Positions 11,605 to 22,973 of a stretch of 64,000 bases of DNA are shown one piece after another; the stretch's first letter is position 1, and every line of letters starts with the position of its first letter. The DNA lies in assembly GCA_963573315.1 (NCBI GenBank), contig OY752148.1, positions 1,913,263 through 1,977,262 on the forward strand, read 5' to 3'. The translations under genes and the position numbers were made by a program. This DNA comes from Entomortierella parvispora (lineage: Eukaryota > Mortierellomycota > Mortierellomycetes > Mortierellales > Mortierellaceae). The notes below the pieces were generated by a model that did no database searches, was not told where the DNA came from, and saw nothing but the letters and a program-made list of their open reading frames with translations.

Positions 11605-13981
11605 ATGACAGCCGACGACAGGGTCAACGTTCTGGCGTCAGAAGAGAGTGGCCATGTCGACGCTCCTGAGGCTGGTTCCGCAGCTCCTGATTCCAAAACC
11701 ACAGCCATTGCTGGTTTTACCGACCAAAGTCGTGTGTTGCCACCGAAAGAGCTCGCAGCAGTTTTTGCGGGGTGAGTGCAGCTTCAGGAACGGAAGTCGA
11801 GTCTGTTCCCCCTGTGTTTGCTAACAATCGCTTTGCAGTCATCCGACGATTCAAGCCAACTCAACTCTCACGCTCTTTCTTTTTTAGTCTTTGCATCGTG
11901 CTCTTCATGGCTAGTTTGGATCAAGTATGGAAACACCATGTGGCGTTTGTGTTTGTCCCTTTGTTCTTCTTGATCAAAGTCCGCTCACCTCGGCTATCAA
12001 CCTTTTTTTCCCCCCCTTCTTTACCCGGGATTGCCCTATTCTAGACAATCGTCTCGGTATTGATCCCAACCTTGGGAAAGTCCTTCAATTCCCCTCAGTA
12101 TATTGCATGGGTGGGAACAAGTTACTTGCTCACCTCAACATCCATGCAGCCTCTTTATGGAAAGCTAAGTGATATCTTTGGAAGGTAAGTTTGCGGATGC
12201 TTCATTCTGTCTTTTACACACGGTGCTTTATACTGAGATACAGAGAACTGGAACTAACAAACACACTGCGCTGTCCTCCTGAAAATTCTAGAAAAAATAT
12301 GATTCTCTTTGCCATCTTTTTCTTCCTTCTTGGTTCCCTGGTCTGCGGCGCTGCGCCATCCATCACTGTGCTGGTAGCTGGTCGCGGAATTGCAGGTGTT
12401 GGAGCTGGTGGCTTGATCGGCTTGACCATGATTATCGTCTCTGATATCGTCTCCCTACGCGAGCGAGGGTAAAAATCTACTTCTGCCAAGAAATGGAGGG
12501 CAATCGTTTGAAGCTTTTTCAAACACGTTCACCCTTTGTGGCTCACCATTGAATTTTTTGTTATTGGAATAGGAAATACCAGGGCATCATTGGCGCCATG
12601 TTTGGTTTGTCTGCGATCATCGGACCTTTGTTGGGAGGTTTCCTTGCAGAGCACTCTTCCTGGCGTTGGGCGTTTTACTTGAACCTGCCCCTGGGTGCAG
12701 TCAGTACGGTTGCCATGATCTTCATTCTCAAGTTGCCTTCAGTGAGGGGCAGTTACCGCCAAAAGCTCAAACGGGTGGATTTCCTAGGTTCCATTACATT
12801 CGTGACTGGAATCATTTGCGTCCTCTTGTCGACCAACTGGGGAGGCAACGAGTACAGTTGGGGCAGTGTCCAGATCATTGTGCCTTATTGTGTTGGCGCT
12901 GTGTTCCTTGCCATCTTTTTATACATCGAGGCCAAGATCGCAGTCGAGCCTATCCTGCCATTCAGATTGTTTCGCAACCGATCTGTTTGCTCAACCTACG
13001 CCACCGCATTCTTTATTGGAGGGTATGTGCATTCCTAATCTCGTGTTCATATTTCAGGCAAATGGAATACTCAAATACCGTGTCTTTTTTCATTTCTTTC
13101 TACAGCGCTTTCATGGGAGTCATTTTCTACTGTCCGCTCTACTTTCAGCTTGTCAAACATTACTCAGCCACTCGAGCGGGTTTACAGCTCCTGCCTTTTG
13201 TTGGAGGCATGATGATCGGAGGAATCGGTTCAGGAGTTCTCATCACCAAGACAGGACGCTATAGACCTTTCATCTGGACTGCTCTGGCCATCTATGTCGT
13301 TGGGGTGTCACTGCTATCGCTCTGGAAAGCGGATTCAAAGATGAATGTTCAGATCGGTTACTTGTTTGTTGTCGGCTTGGGTCTTGGAGGATGCATGCAG
13401 AGCGTGGTGTAAGTTGACGATACCCAGAGAGTACTTCGAATGATTGTCTGTTCTTCACAACTAACGGACGGTTACTACTCTCTCTGGATTGATATCGTTT
13501 TAGTCTTGCTGGACAGAGTTCAGTCGGGTTTGAGGATGTTGCGACAGTGACAGCTACGCTGGCGTTCTTCCGTTCGATGGGTGGAGTTGTAGGAGTTGCT
13601 ATTGGCGGCTCTTTGATCAACAACACGCTGACGAACCAAGGAGTGGATGCCAATAACTTTATGGACGTGTTTCTCCATCCTGACAAGTACGCAATAGCTA
13701 CACAGGCGGTGTTCCGAATGTGTATTGCTTGGCCATCCCTCGCTCTGATTTCGGCCTTGTTTATTGAGCACTACGAGTTGCGCAAGTCTGTCGGTGGTCG
13801 CGGCAGTGGCGATGAAAAGACTGACGAGAAGGTTGAGGAGGATCCTGAAGTTCAGAGCGCCGAGATGGGGCACAAGACCGAGGTTGAGGACGTCGAGAAC
13901 AAACGCGTCCACGACAACGACAAGGCCGAGGTTGAGGACGTCGAGAAGAACAAACGCGACAACGACAAGGCCGAGATCTGA
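11605..13981 (+). CDS. MFS drug/H+ antiporter, DHA2-like (14-TM)
   Basis: Seven exons: 11605-11771, 11888-11924, 12045-12184, 12292-12468, 12573-13022, 13106-13408 and 13504-13981; 583 residues. The second exon carries a LFMASLDQ segment (motif D1-like). Exon 3 has WVGTSYLLTSTSMQPLYGKLSDIFGR, in which GKLSDIFGR is the MFS motif A loop. GRGIAGVGAGG and GAMFGLSAIIGPLLGG (motif C) follow. Many hydrophobic helices continue to LFIEHYELRK, and a charged cytosolic tail ends the protein. This matches fungal DHA2 exporters of the plasma or vacuolar membrane, which pump out toxic compounds or amino acids. The tail has a near-duplicate acidic repeat (KTEVEDVE.NKR, KAEVEDVEKNKR). The substrate is unknown; proximity to the reductase suggests, but does not prove, shared detoxification. 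Confidence 0.88.
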
Positions 13982-14871
13982 GATCTGCACGTGACTTTGT
14001 AAAGTAAGAAGTGCACCTAATAAAAATACTGTGACACTCCACCGGCCTCAATTTTTTGGCAAGGGGATCTGTGTTGTGTGCCGTGCCTCCCAGTGGCGTG
14101 CAGAGTGCGGTGGCACACACCTGTGCGCACTCGCTCAAAGACGCCTCCACCTTCGTCGTCCTTTCTCTTTTTCTCCTTTCTCCACGCTGACACTTGCATC
14201 TGAGGACACATCCCCATCCTCTTGCTTCCTTCTTCTCTCTCATCCCTTTCCCCTCCTTTCTCCCTTCCCCCTACTCCCCCCTCCTTCCCCACCACCTCCT
14301 CCAACAAGACCTGAACTTTTCATCTCTCGGGCAAATCACCTGCAAAGATCACGATCGGATTCCTCTTTTTTGTAAGCAGATCAGCAATCACCCACGCCAC
14401 CCTACTTCGCCTTGACCTGCATCACCCTCCTTCTCGACCAAGTGCCTAACCTGTACTCTCTCTGCGTTAACATTGCAACTACCTCCAGTCTTGTGATTGT
14501 CTCGACTCCAGCAAGAAGACTCTTTGTGCCATTGCTCTACCGGATCGCGTCGATAACTGCCATTCACCTGTCCAAGCGGTACGCAAGACAATGCGATCGA
14601 AATCATAACTGCTCTTTATGTCGTCACATTTCGAGTGCCTTGTGCTAACGCTGCTGCCTCGGTTTTGTCTTCTTAGGTATCTCTAGATCGGATCAGTTCA
14701 GTGGTCGTCGCTCTTCAAGCTATTCTTTTGAGTCCAACGTTCAACTGTTTCTCGCTTGTAACAACAGTAAGGATTCTCTCACAGGATCAATCCAAAAAGA
14801 CCACTGCCTTTGCTTCGTATTTATTCTGACATTTCTTCACATTTGGTTTCGATAGTCCATATATCACCAAC
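13982..14871 (+). other. Intergenic region and probable BRR2 leader
   Basis: No gene seen. From about 14150 to 14310 the plus strand is pyrimidine-rich, as expected for the BRR2 promoter. Several donor-like and acceptor-like sites (for example an acceptor-like TTCTTAG at about 14671-14677) allow an intron in the 5' UTR, but I cannot fix it. Confidence 0.35.
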
Positions 14872-17800
14872 ATGGCTGACAAAGTGGCAAAGGACCAGCA
14901 GTACCAATATGCTCTGAACTCCAACTTGGTTCTTCAGTCCAGTCGTTCTGATAACCCTCGCCGAGGAAATGAGCCAACAGGAGAGGCCGAGTCCTTGTAC
15001 GGTCGTATTGACCCCAAGGACTTTGGTAGTCGCGCTATGAGAGACACATCAAAAGTCGACGAAGCCAAGAAGAAAAAGACCGAGACAAGCGAAAAGGACA
15101 CTGAAAGGCGTAGGAAGAGACACGAGGAAAAGACCCTGAGAAACGCATACGGATATTCGTCCGTTCTTGCCGCCACAGAGGATCTCGAGAGTGGCGGATA
15201 CAGGCCCAGGACAAAGGAGACGAAACACACCTACGAGCTCATCTTGACCTTTGTCCAGCAGTACCTTGGAGATGTCTCACACGAGACTGTGCGCAGTGCA
15301 GGAGACACCGTCCTGGAGACCCTTCACAACCCCAATCTCAAGGATTTTGACAAAAAGAAAGAGATCGAGGAGATTCTCGGACCCATCAAATCGGACAAGT
15401 TCTCAGATCTGATCAGTCTCGGCAAAAAGATTACGGATTATGCTACTGGCACCGAGGAAATGAGTGTCGATCAGGATGGCGAGCTCAAGAATGTCGGCGA
15501 TATTGACGAACAATATGGTGTCGCGGTTGTTTTCGACGAGGAAGAGGAGGAAGATGACATTTATTCTCTGCACGACGACTCTGAGCCTGAGGATGATGAA
15601 GGTGGATTGGAAACTACCCAGGACATTGTTGTCGGGGCTGGAAAGTCTGCCGAGGACGAGGAAGAGTCAATGGAAGTGGACGAGGATGAGGCTGTCCGCG
15701 TTGGCTCCACCGGCACCAAGGTCGATATGTCCAAGAAGTTGCAGCCACATCAGGTCGATGCTTACTGGCTTCAGCGTTTCATTGCTACCTTTTACGAGGA
15801 TGAGATTGTCGCACAGGAAAAATCAGATGCTGCTATGGCAATCATCTCCTCAGAAGCAAACACTCGCGACTGCGAAAACGAGTTGGTGTCTCTATTCGAC
15901 TTTGACAAGTTCGACTTGATCAGTATGCTGACGAAAAACAGAGAAGTGATTGTCTGGTGCACAAAGCTCGGAAAGGCCAGCGGTGAGGAGCGAACCGAAA
16001 TTGAGAGCAGGATGAAGGATCTCGGATTAGACTGGATCATCAAGGGACTCGGTCTCCAGACTGCTGCTAAATCCGACCTTCGTCGTCGTGGAGCGGGCCA
16101 AGCCCCCGTTGCCGCAGGACCCATGGCAGTCCTTCCCAAGGAGAAGGGGCCAGCTCCAGCGACATCAGCTCCCCGCCAGCTCGTCGACCTTGAGGCCATG
16201 TCTTTCGCGCAGGGATCCCACTTGATGTCCAACAAGCAGGTCCATATTCCAGGAGCCTTCCGTCGTCAAAAGAAGGGATACGAAGAAGTTCATGTTCCTC
16301 AACCCAAGAAACCTTCCGAGGACCGCAAGAAGATTCCCCAGGCTGATCTCCCTCAATGGATCCAGCAAGCTTTCCCCCACGGATTGAACCAAATTCAGAG
16401 TGTTGTCTACGACGTTGCCTACGGGTCAGACGAAAACATGCTCTTGTGCGCCCCTACTGGTGCTGGTAAAACCAACTGTGCTATGTTGACTGTCCTCCAC
16501 GAGATTGAAAAGTACCGCGACCCAAGGACTGGTGTGATCGACAAGGAATCATTTAAGATTGTCTACATCGCGCCCATGAAGGCCTTGGTTCAGGAAATGG
16601 TTGCCAACTTTGGTGACAGACTCAAGCCATTTGGTCTCTCAGTTCAGGAATTGACAGGAGATCGACAGATGAATAAGCAGCAGATCTCCGAAACGAACAT
16701 GATTATCACAACTCCTGAAAAGTGGGATATTATCACTCGCAAGGCTACGGACAGGAGTTACACCAACCTTGTGCGCCTCATCATTATCGATGAGATTCAC
16801 TTGTTGCACGACGATCGTGGTCCAGTCTTGGAGTCGATTGTGGCTCGTACTCTTCGCGGCATGGAGCAGAGTCAAGAGTTGATCCGCCTGGTTGGTCTTT
16901 CTGCCACCTTGCCAAACTACATCGACGTCGCCACCTTCTTGCGTGTTGACACGAACCGTGGCATGTTCCATTTTGATGGCTCATGGAGACCTTGCCCCCT
17001 CAAGCAAGAATTCATTGGTATCACGGAAAAGAAGGCTATCAAGCGTTTCCAGGTCATGAACGAGGTTACATACGAAAAGGTCATGGAGCACGTTGTCCAA
17101 CCCGAAGGCGATCAGGTTTTGATTTTTGTTCACTCACGAAAGGAAACTGCCAAGACTGCTCAAGCTTTGCGAGACATGGCATTGGAGAAGGACACCATCA
17201 CACACTTTGCTCGTCCTGACGGTGGAGCCCGCGAAGTTTTGCTGGCTGAAGCAGAGCTGTCCAAGGATCCTGCTCTCAAGGATCTTTTGCCTTACGGTTT
17301 CGCTGTCCATCATGCTGGTATGGCTCGTGATGATCGCCAAATTGTGGAGGAGCTGTTCCTCGCTGGACACATCAAGGTCCTCTGCTCTACCGCTACCTTG
17401 GCCTGGGGTGTCAACTTGCCCGCCCATACTGTCATCATCAAGGGAACTCAAGTCTACTCCCCTGAGAAGGGTCGATGGGCTGAGTTGTCTCCCCAGGATG
17501 TTCTCCAGATGTTGGGTCGTGCTGGTCGTCCCCAGTTCGACGAGTTTGGAGAAGGTATCATTATCACAACCCATTCAGAGCTTCAGTACTATTTGTCACT
17601 TCTGAACCAGCAGCTTCCAATCGAGTCCCAGTTTGTGTCGAAGCTCGCTGATAACCTGAATGCGGAAATTGTGCTCGGAACAATCAAGAACCGCGACGAG
17701 GCAGTCCAATGGCTCGGATACACCTACCTCTATGTTCGCATGCTCCGTAACCCCACCCTTTACAGCATTTCGCACGACGACATGGAGGACGACCCATATC

Positions 17801-20800
17801 TGCAAAAGAAGCGTGTCGACATTATTCACTCTGCGGCGACCATCTTGGATAAATGCAACATGATCAAGTACGACAAGCGTACAGGAAAGTTCCAGGGAAC
17901 AGAGCTTGGACGTATTGCTTCGCACTATTACATCTCGCACAACTCAATGTCGACCTACAACCAGCATTTGAAGCCCATGATGTCGCACATTGAGCTCTTC
18001 CGTGTATTTTCTCTCAGTGACGAATTCAAGTACATCCCTGTCCGTGAGGAAGAAAAGGCCGAACTTCAGAAGTGGCTCGAACAGGTCCCCGTCCCTATCA
18101 AGGAGAGTATCGAAGAGCCCACTGCCAAGATCAACGTCTTGCTGCAATCGTATATTTCTCAGCTCAAGTTGGAAGGTTTTGCCTTGGTCAGCGATATGGT
18201 TTACGTGACCCAGAGCAGTGGGCGTATTCTCCGAGCCATCTTTGAGATTTGTCTCCGTCGTGGTTGGGCGCAATTGACCCGCAAGGCTTTGGATCTCTGC
18301 AAGATGGTGGAAAAGAGACAGTGGCTTTCCATGACACCCCTTCGTCAGTTCAAGGCAATCAACCCTGAGTTGATCAAGAAGATCGAGCGCAAGGAGTTCG
18401 ACTGGGTTCGTTACTTTGACTTGACCTCGCAGGAGATCGGAGAGTTGGTCGGCGTTCCCAAAGCCGGCAAGTTGCTCGAAAAGTTTGTCCACGAGTTCCC
18501 CAAGCTGGATCTTCAGTCTCATGTGCAGCCCCTGACCCGCTCCATCCTTAAGGTTGAGCTCACTATCACCCCCGACTTTAAGTGGGACGAGAAGGTGCAT
18601 GGAACTGCAGAGGCCTTCTGGATTTTGGTGGAGGATGTTGACGGCGAGATGATCTTGCATCAGGAATCGTTTATTCTGAAGCAGCAGTACGCGGAAGAGG
18701 AGCATTTGATGACCTTCACGGTACCTCTTTTCGACCCTCTTCCTCCAAACTATTTTGTCAGCATTGTGTCGGATCGTTGGTTGCATTCAGAGACTCGTTT
18801 CCCCATTTCCTTCAAGCATCTCATCCTGCCCGAGAAGTACCCACCCCACACAGAGCTCTTGGATCTCCAGCCTCTTCCCGTCACTGCTCTTCGCAACCGC
18901 GAGTTTGAGGAGATCTTCTCCAAGACCATCACAAAGTTCAACCCCATCCAGACTCAGGTGTTCAACTCTCTCTATGCTCAGGACGACAATGTGTTTGTTG
19001 GCGCACCCACGGGCTCTGGAAAGACTATCTGTGCCGAGTTTGCCATGATGCGTCAATGGAACAAGAAGCCTGTTAAGGGAGCTCCCAAGGGCCGTATCGT
19101 TTACATTGCCCCTCACCAGGAAGTCGTGGATGCCCGTCGCCAAGAGTGGCATGCCAAGTTTGGGGGTGTTCAAGGAGGCAAGAACATTGTCGCATTGACA
19201 GGAGAGGCCACAGCTGATTTGAGGTTGCTTGAGCGTGGAGATGTCATTCTGGCCACCCCTGGTCAGTGGGATGTCCTCTCTCGCAAGTGGAAGCAGCGCA
19301 AGAACGTCCAGACTGTCCAACTCTTTATTGCTGACGAACTCCACCTGATCGGAGGAGACATTGGCCCTATTTACGAGGTCATTGTGTCACGTATGCGTTA
19401 CATTGCATCGCAGGTCGAAAGCAAGATTCGCATTGTCGCTCTCAGCACATCGTTGGCGAATGCGCGTGATCTCGGGGAGTGGATTGGAGCCTCGTCACAC
19501 TCAGTGTTCAACTTCCACCCCATGGTGCGCCCATTGCCCTTGGATGTCCATATTCAGAGTTATACGATCCCTCACTTTGCATCCTGGATGATTGCCATGG
19601 CCAAGCCCACATATGCTGCCATCACCACCCACTCTGCCGAGAAACCCGTCATTGTCTTTGTGCCTTCCCGCAAGCAGTGCCGTCTTACTGTCAAGGATTT
19701 GGTGACATTCTGTGTTGCCGATGATACTCCCAACCGTTTCCTTCACTGCGATCAGGATGTCTTGAACCAACACTTGGAACACATTCAGGACAAGTCCTTG
19801 GTTGCATCTTTGGAGCACGGAATCGGCTTTTACCATGAGGCCTTGAGCAAGGGCGACAAGCGTGTGGTTGAAAAGTTGTTTGAGAGTGGAGCCATCCAGG
19901 TTGTGGTTGCTTCCAGAGATACTTGCTGGGGCATTCCTTTGAGCGCCTACATGGTCGTTGTGATGGGAACACAATACTACGATGGAAAGGACCATCGCTA
20001 TGCTGATTACCCAACGACGGATATTCTCCAGATGATGGGTCGCGCCTGTCGTCCCCAGGAAGACGAGTCCAGTCGGTGTGTGCTCATGTGTCAATCCAAC
20101 CGCAAAGAGTTTTACAAGAAGTTCTTGTTCGAGGCGTTGCCCGTGGAGTCGCATCTGGACCACTTTTTGCATGACCACTTCAATGCCGAGATCGTGACAA
20201 AGACGATCGAGAATAAGCAGGATGCTGTGGATTATCTGACCTGGACGTTCCTTTACCGTCGCATGGCCCAGAACCCCAACTACTACAACTTGCAGGGAGT
20301 GACGCATCGTCATCTTTCTGATCACTTGTCAGAGTTGGTTGAGACCACCATCAACGACTTGGTCACATCCAAATGTATTGCGATTGAGGACGAGATGGAT
20401 GTGTCGCCACTCAACTTGGGTATGATTGCTGCCTACTACAACATCAACTTCTCGACTGTCGAGCTGTTCAGCTCCAGTTTGACGCCCACGACCAAGCTGA
20501 AGGGACTTTTGGAGATTATTTCGACAGCAGCTGAGTTTGAGACGATCCCTATCCGTCACCACGAGGACCAGGTGTTGAAGCGAATCTATGACCGCTTGCC
20601 CGTCAAGTTGAACCATATCAAGTTCACGAGTCCCCATCACAAGGCCAACATCTTGTTGCAGGCTCATTTCTCGCGCACACAGCTTCCCCCAGATCTCGCC
20701 TCTGACCAGGCATTGGTGGTGGGTCAGGTGATCCCATTGTTGCAGGCCTGCGTGGATGTGATCTCGTCCAACGGATGGTTGCCCCCAGCCTTGGCGGCCA

Positions 20801-21426
20801 TGGAGTTGGCACAGATGTGTGTACAAGCCGTTTGGGACCGCGACTCTGAGTTGAAGCAGATCCCATACATGACCGAGGAGCGTATCAAGCGCTGCGAGGC
20901 CAGTGGTGTTGAAGGCGTATTTGATATCCTGGAGATGGCGGACAAGGACCGTGACTCTTGCTTGCAGGTGGATGAGCGCCAGATGCGTGCAATTGCAGGA
21001 TTCGTCAACCGGTACCCCTCTGTCGAGGTTGCCTTTAATGTCGAGGACGAGGATGATATCAAGGCTGGCCAGCCCGCCGTGGTTCATGTGCAATTGGAGC
21101 GTGAGGGCGATGACGAGGAGCTGACAAGTGTCCCTGCGCCGTTCTTCCCTGCCAAGAAGGATGAAGCCTGGTGGATCGTTGTTGGCGACCCTGCGACCAA
21201 GACCCTGTTGGCGATCAAGAGGGTGACGCTCCAGCGCAAGTTGAACGTGAAGCTCGAGTTTGTGTGCCCTCGTGTGGGTCAGCAGACTTTCAAGCTGTTC
21301 ACAATGTGCGACAGTTTCCGCGGCGTTGATCAAGAAATTGACATGGAGTTGAATGTTGGTGAGGGCGAGGATGACAGTGATGAGGAAGACGAGGATGAGG
21401 ATGGTGATGTCGAGATGGCAGAGTAA
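14872..21426 (+). CDS. BRR2: Pre-mRNA-splicing helicase BRR2 (U5 snRNP, Ski2-like)
   Basis: A single open frame of 2,184 codons, close to yeast and human Brr2 (about 2,140-2,160). It unwinds U4/U6 snRNA to activate the spliceosome. Two helicase cassettes are visible. In the N-terminal one, Walker A is APTGAGKT (Lys533) and the DEIH box is residues 640-643; SATLPNY and a GRAGRPQFDEFGEG motif VI follow, then a Sec63-like region. In the C-terminal cassette the Walker A is APTGSGKT (Lys1384), the box is DELH (1488-1491) and motif III is altered to STSLAN, followed by a second Sec63-like region. Degenerate C-terminal motifs are expected, since that cassette is catalytically silent in the family. 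The first 400 residues include the usual regulatory region with acidic stretches, and the protein ends in an acidic tail. The absence of introns stands out beside its intron-rich neighbours. Confidence 0.97.
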   Translation: MADKVAKDQQYQYALNSNLVLQSSRSDNPRRGNEPTGEAESLYGRIDPKDFGSRAMRDTSKVDEAKKKKTETSEKDTERRRKRHEEKTLRNAYGYSSVLAATEDLESGGYRPRTKETKHTYELILTFVQQYLGDVSHETVRSAGDTVLETLHNPNLKDFDKKKEIEEILGPIKSDKFSDLISLGKKITDYATGTEEMSVDQDGELKNVGDIDEQYGVAVVFDEEEEEDDIYSLHDDSEPEDDEGGLETTQDIVVGAGKSAEDEEESMEVDEDEAVRVGSTGTKVDMSKKLQPHQVDAYWLQRFIATFYEDEIVAQEKSDAAMAIISSEANTRDCENELVSLFDFDKFDLISMLTKNREVIVWCTKLGKASGEERTEIESRMKDLGLDWIIKGLGLQTAAKSDLRRRGAGQAPVAAGPMAVLPKEKGPAPATSAPRQLVDLEAMSFAQGSHLMSNKQVHIPGAFRRQKKGYEEVHVPQPKKPSEDRKKIPQADLPQWIQQAFPHGLNQIQSVVYDVAYGSDENMLLCAPTGAGKTNCAMLTVLHEIEKYRDPRTGVIDKESFKIVYIAPMKALVQEMVANFGDRLKPFGLSVQELTGDRQMNKQQISETNMIITTPEKWDIITRKATDRSYTNLVRLIIIDEIHLLHDDRGPVLESIVARTLRGMEQSQELIRLVGLSATLPNYIDVATFLRVDTNRGMFHFDGSWRPCPLKQEFIGITEKKAIKRFQVMNEVTYEKVMEHVVQPEGDQVLIFVHSRKETAKTAQALRDMALEKDTITHFARPDGGAREVLLAEAELSKDPALKDLLPYGFAVHHAGMARDDRQIVEELFLAGHIKVLCSTATLAWGVNLPAHTVIIKGTQVYSPEKGRWAELSPQDVLQMLGRAGRPQFDEFGEGIIITTHSELQYYLSLLNQQLPIESQFVSKLADNLNAEIVLGTIKNRDEAVQWLGYTYLYVRMLRNPTLYSISHDDMEDDPYLQKKRVDIIHSAATILDKCNMIKYDKRTGKFQGTELGRIASHYYISHNSMSTYNQHLKPMMSHIELFRVFSLSDEFKYIPVREEEKAELQKWLEQVPVPIKESIEEPTAKINVLLQSYISQLKLEGFALVSDMVYVTQSSGRILRAIFEICLRRGWAQLTRKALDLCKMVEKRQWLSMTPLRQFKAINPELIKKIERKEFDWVRYFDLTSQEIGELVGVPKAGKLLEKFVHEFPKLDLQSHVQPLTRSILKVELTITPDFKWDEKVHGTAEAFWILVEDVDGEMILHQESFILKQQYAEEEHLMTFTVPLFDPLPPNYFVSIVSDRWLHSETRFPISFKHLILPEKYPPHTELLDLQPLPVTALRNREFEEIFSKTITKFNPIQTQVFNSLYAQDDNVFVGAPTGSGKTICAEFAMMRQWNKKPVKGAPKGRIVYIAPHQEVVDARRQEWHAKFGGVQGGKNIVALTGEATADLRLLERGDVILATPGQWDVLSRKWKQRKNVQTVQLFIADELHLIGGDIGPIYEVIVSRMRYIASQVESKIRIVALSTSLANARDLGEWIGASSHSVFNFHPMVRPLPLDVHIQSYTIPHFASWMIAMAKPTYAAITTHSAEKPVIVFVPSRKQCRLTVKDLVTFCVADDTPNRFLHCDQDVLNQHLEHIQDKSLVASLEHGIGFYHEALSKGDKRVVEKLFESGAIQVVVASRDTCWGIPLSAYMVVVMGTQYYDGKDHRYADYPTTDILQMMGRACRPQEDESSRCVLMCQSNRKEFYKKFLFEALPVESHLDHFLHDHFNAEIVTKTIENKQDAVDYLTWTFLYRRMAQNPNYYNLQGVTHRHLSDHLSELVETTINDLVTSKCIAIEDEMDVSPLNLGMIAAYYNINFSTVELFSSSLTPTTKLKGLLEIISTAAEFETIPIRHHEDQVLKRIYDRLPVKLNHIKFTSPHHKANILLQAHFSRTQLPPDLASDQALVVGQVIPLLQACVDVISSNGWLPPALAAMELAQMCVQAVWDRDSELKQIPYMTEERIKRCEASGVEGVFDILEMADKDRDSCLQVDERQMRAIAGFVNRYPSVEVAFNVEDEDDIKAGQPAVVHVQLEREGDDEELTSVPAPFFPAKKDEAWWIVVGDPATKTLLAIKRVTLQRKLNVKLEFVCPRVGQQTFKLFTMCDSFRGVDQEIDMELNVGEGEDDSDEEDEDEDGDVEMAE

Positions 21427-22973
21427 AAGAAGCGCTATTCCTAGTCATTGCTTGTAGTGTAGTACAACTTTTCATTATTATTAAAAAAATTGCAGTTTTT
21501 CACAATCTGTCGCGTTGGGTTGGACCTAGAGGTTGGGATCGGAAGTGTAGGAGGGTGGGAGGGGAAGTAAGATGGAGGAGAGAAGAAGTAACCGAGTTTG
21601 CTATTTGAAGTGTTGTTGCTCGCTAGGTAGGGTTCGCGTCCGCACCAAAGGTGATTAAGCCAAGAGCAAGGGCAAGCACCGTCTTTGTCATCCATTTTTT
21701 TTTTTTTTTTTTTTTTTTTTGCGTCTTTCATCCGACACGGTGCACTCGACTCCAGAACGATCGTCTAGAGTAAGAACAGGCAGCTCGTTTCTAATTGACA
21801 TTGCTGTTCAAAGTCAAGGGTCATGGTTTGATGGAGGGAGGATTTTGGATCTGAGAATCAGTCAGTTTTTCTCGGCCAGAGGTGACTTTCGATGTTATGA
21901 CCCAGATCGATGCTCCTTGGCGAGAAACACCCAGCGCACTTGGTCCCACACGCGTGTGATGACTTTTTACTAGTCGACATTGCTGTTCAAGATCAGAGAT
22001 CACCTGACAGTTTCGGTAAGTGTGAGCGCGGCCGCGATCTGAGAATCGGGTGGTTTTTCACGACCATAGGAAAAATAAGGGATTTTCTGTTTTATGATCC
22101 AGATCGATGCTTCTTGGCGAGAAACACTCAACGAACTTGGTCCCACATGCGTGCGAGGACTTTTTACTAGTCGGCATCGCTGCTCAAAGTCGGAGATCAC
22201 CTGACAGTTACGATAACTTTGAGCGCGGCCGCGGATCTGAGAATCGGGTGGTTTTTCACGACCATAGGAAAAATAAGGGATTTTCTATTTCATGATCCAG
22301 ATCAATGCTCCTCGATGAGAAACACTCAACACACTTAGTTTAGCATGCATATGATGACTTTTTACTAGTCAACATTGGCGTTCAAAGTTGCCAGTCACCT
22401 GACAATTACGTTAACTTTTGAGTGGTGCCGCGGATTTGAGAATCGGGTGGTTTTTCTCGGCCACAGGTGAAGATTAGGGATTTTCGATTTTATCACCCAG
22501 ATCGATGCTCCCTGACGAGAGACATTCAGCGCACTTGGTCCCATGCACATGTGATGACTTTTTACTAGTCGATATTGGCGTTCAAAGTTGCCAGTCACCT
22601 GATACTTATGGTAACATCGAGTGGGGCCGCGGATCTGCGAATCGGGTGTTTTTTCACGACCATAAGAAAAATAAGGAATTTTCGATTTTATGATCCAGAT
22701 GGATGTGACCTGACGAAAAACACTCGGCGCACTAGGTCCCACGCGTCGGCGATGAATTTTTACTAGTCAGTATTGCTGTTGAAAGTCGATGGTCGCGTGG
22801 CATATAACGTAAGGTCAGCAAAATGGCTCCAAGCCAGAATGATTTTGGACTTGCTCACATTGGTGGCGTTGCCTGAGAAGAGGCTGGATCTGAATGATGA
22901 AGATGATGAGGTTGTTCTACGTGTCAATTTCTTTTTATTTTGTGGTCTTTGTGGGGAGGAAGTGGGATTACTA
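21427..22973. other. Convergent intergenic region between BRR2 and RCC1
   Basis: Contains the BRR2 3' end, a run of about 22 T (21699-21720) and the tandem array listed separately. No gene recognised. Confidence 0.6.
21740..22815. repeat. Tandem array, ~197-bp unit, about five copies plus partial ends
   Basis: The anchor GACATTGCTGTTCAAAGT (with variants) recurs near 21797, 21976, 22173, 22371, 22571 and 22769, giving periods of 179, 197, 198, 200 and 198 bp. Each unit also carries GATCTGAGAATCGGGTGGTT, GATCCAGATCGATGCTCC and GACTTTTTACTAGTC in the same order. Copies 2 and 3 contain GCGGCCGC. The copies differ by substitutions and small indels, so the array is not freshly made. It contains no coding frame of interest. 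Confidence 0.9.

Noticed and set aside
20329-21333. 334-codon antisense frame over BRR2
   Set aside because: No domain and no start context; it is the complement of strongly coding BRR2 sequence. Similar antisense frames at 17944-18786 and 19501-20325 are rejected for the same reason.
21740-22815. CRISPR-like array
   Set aside because: The units are ~197 bp, diverged along their whole length, with no short identical repeats or unique spacers, and the genome is eukaryotic.
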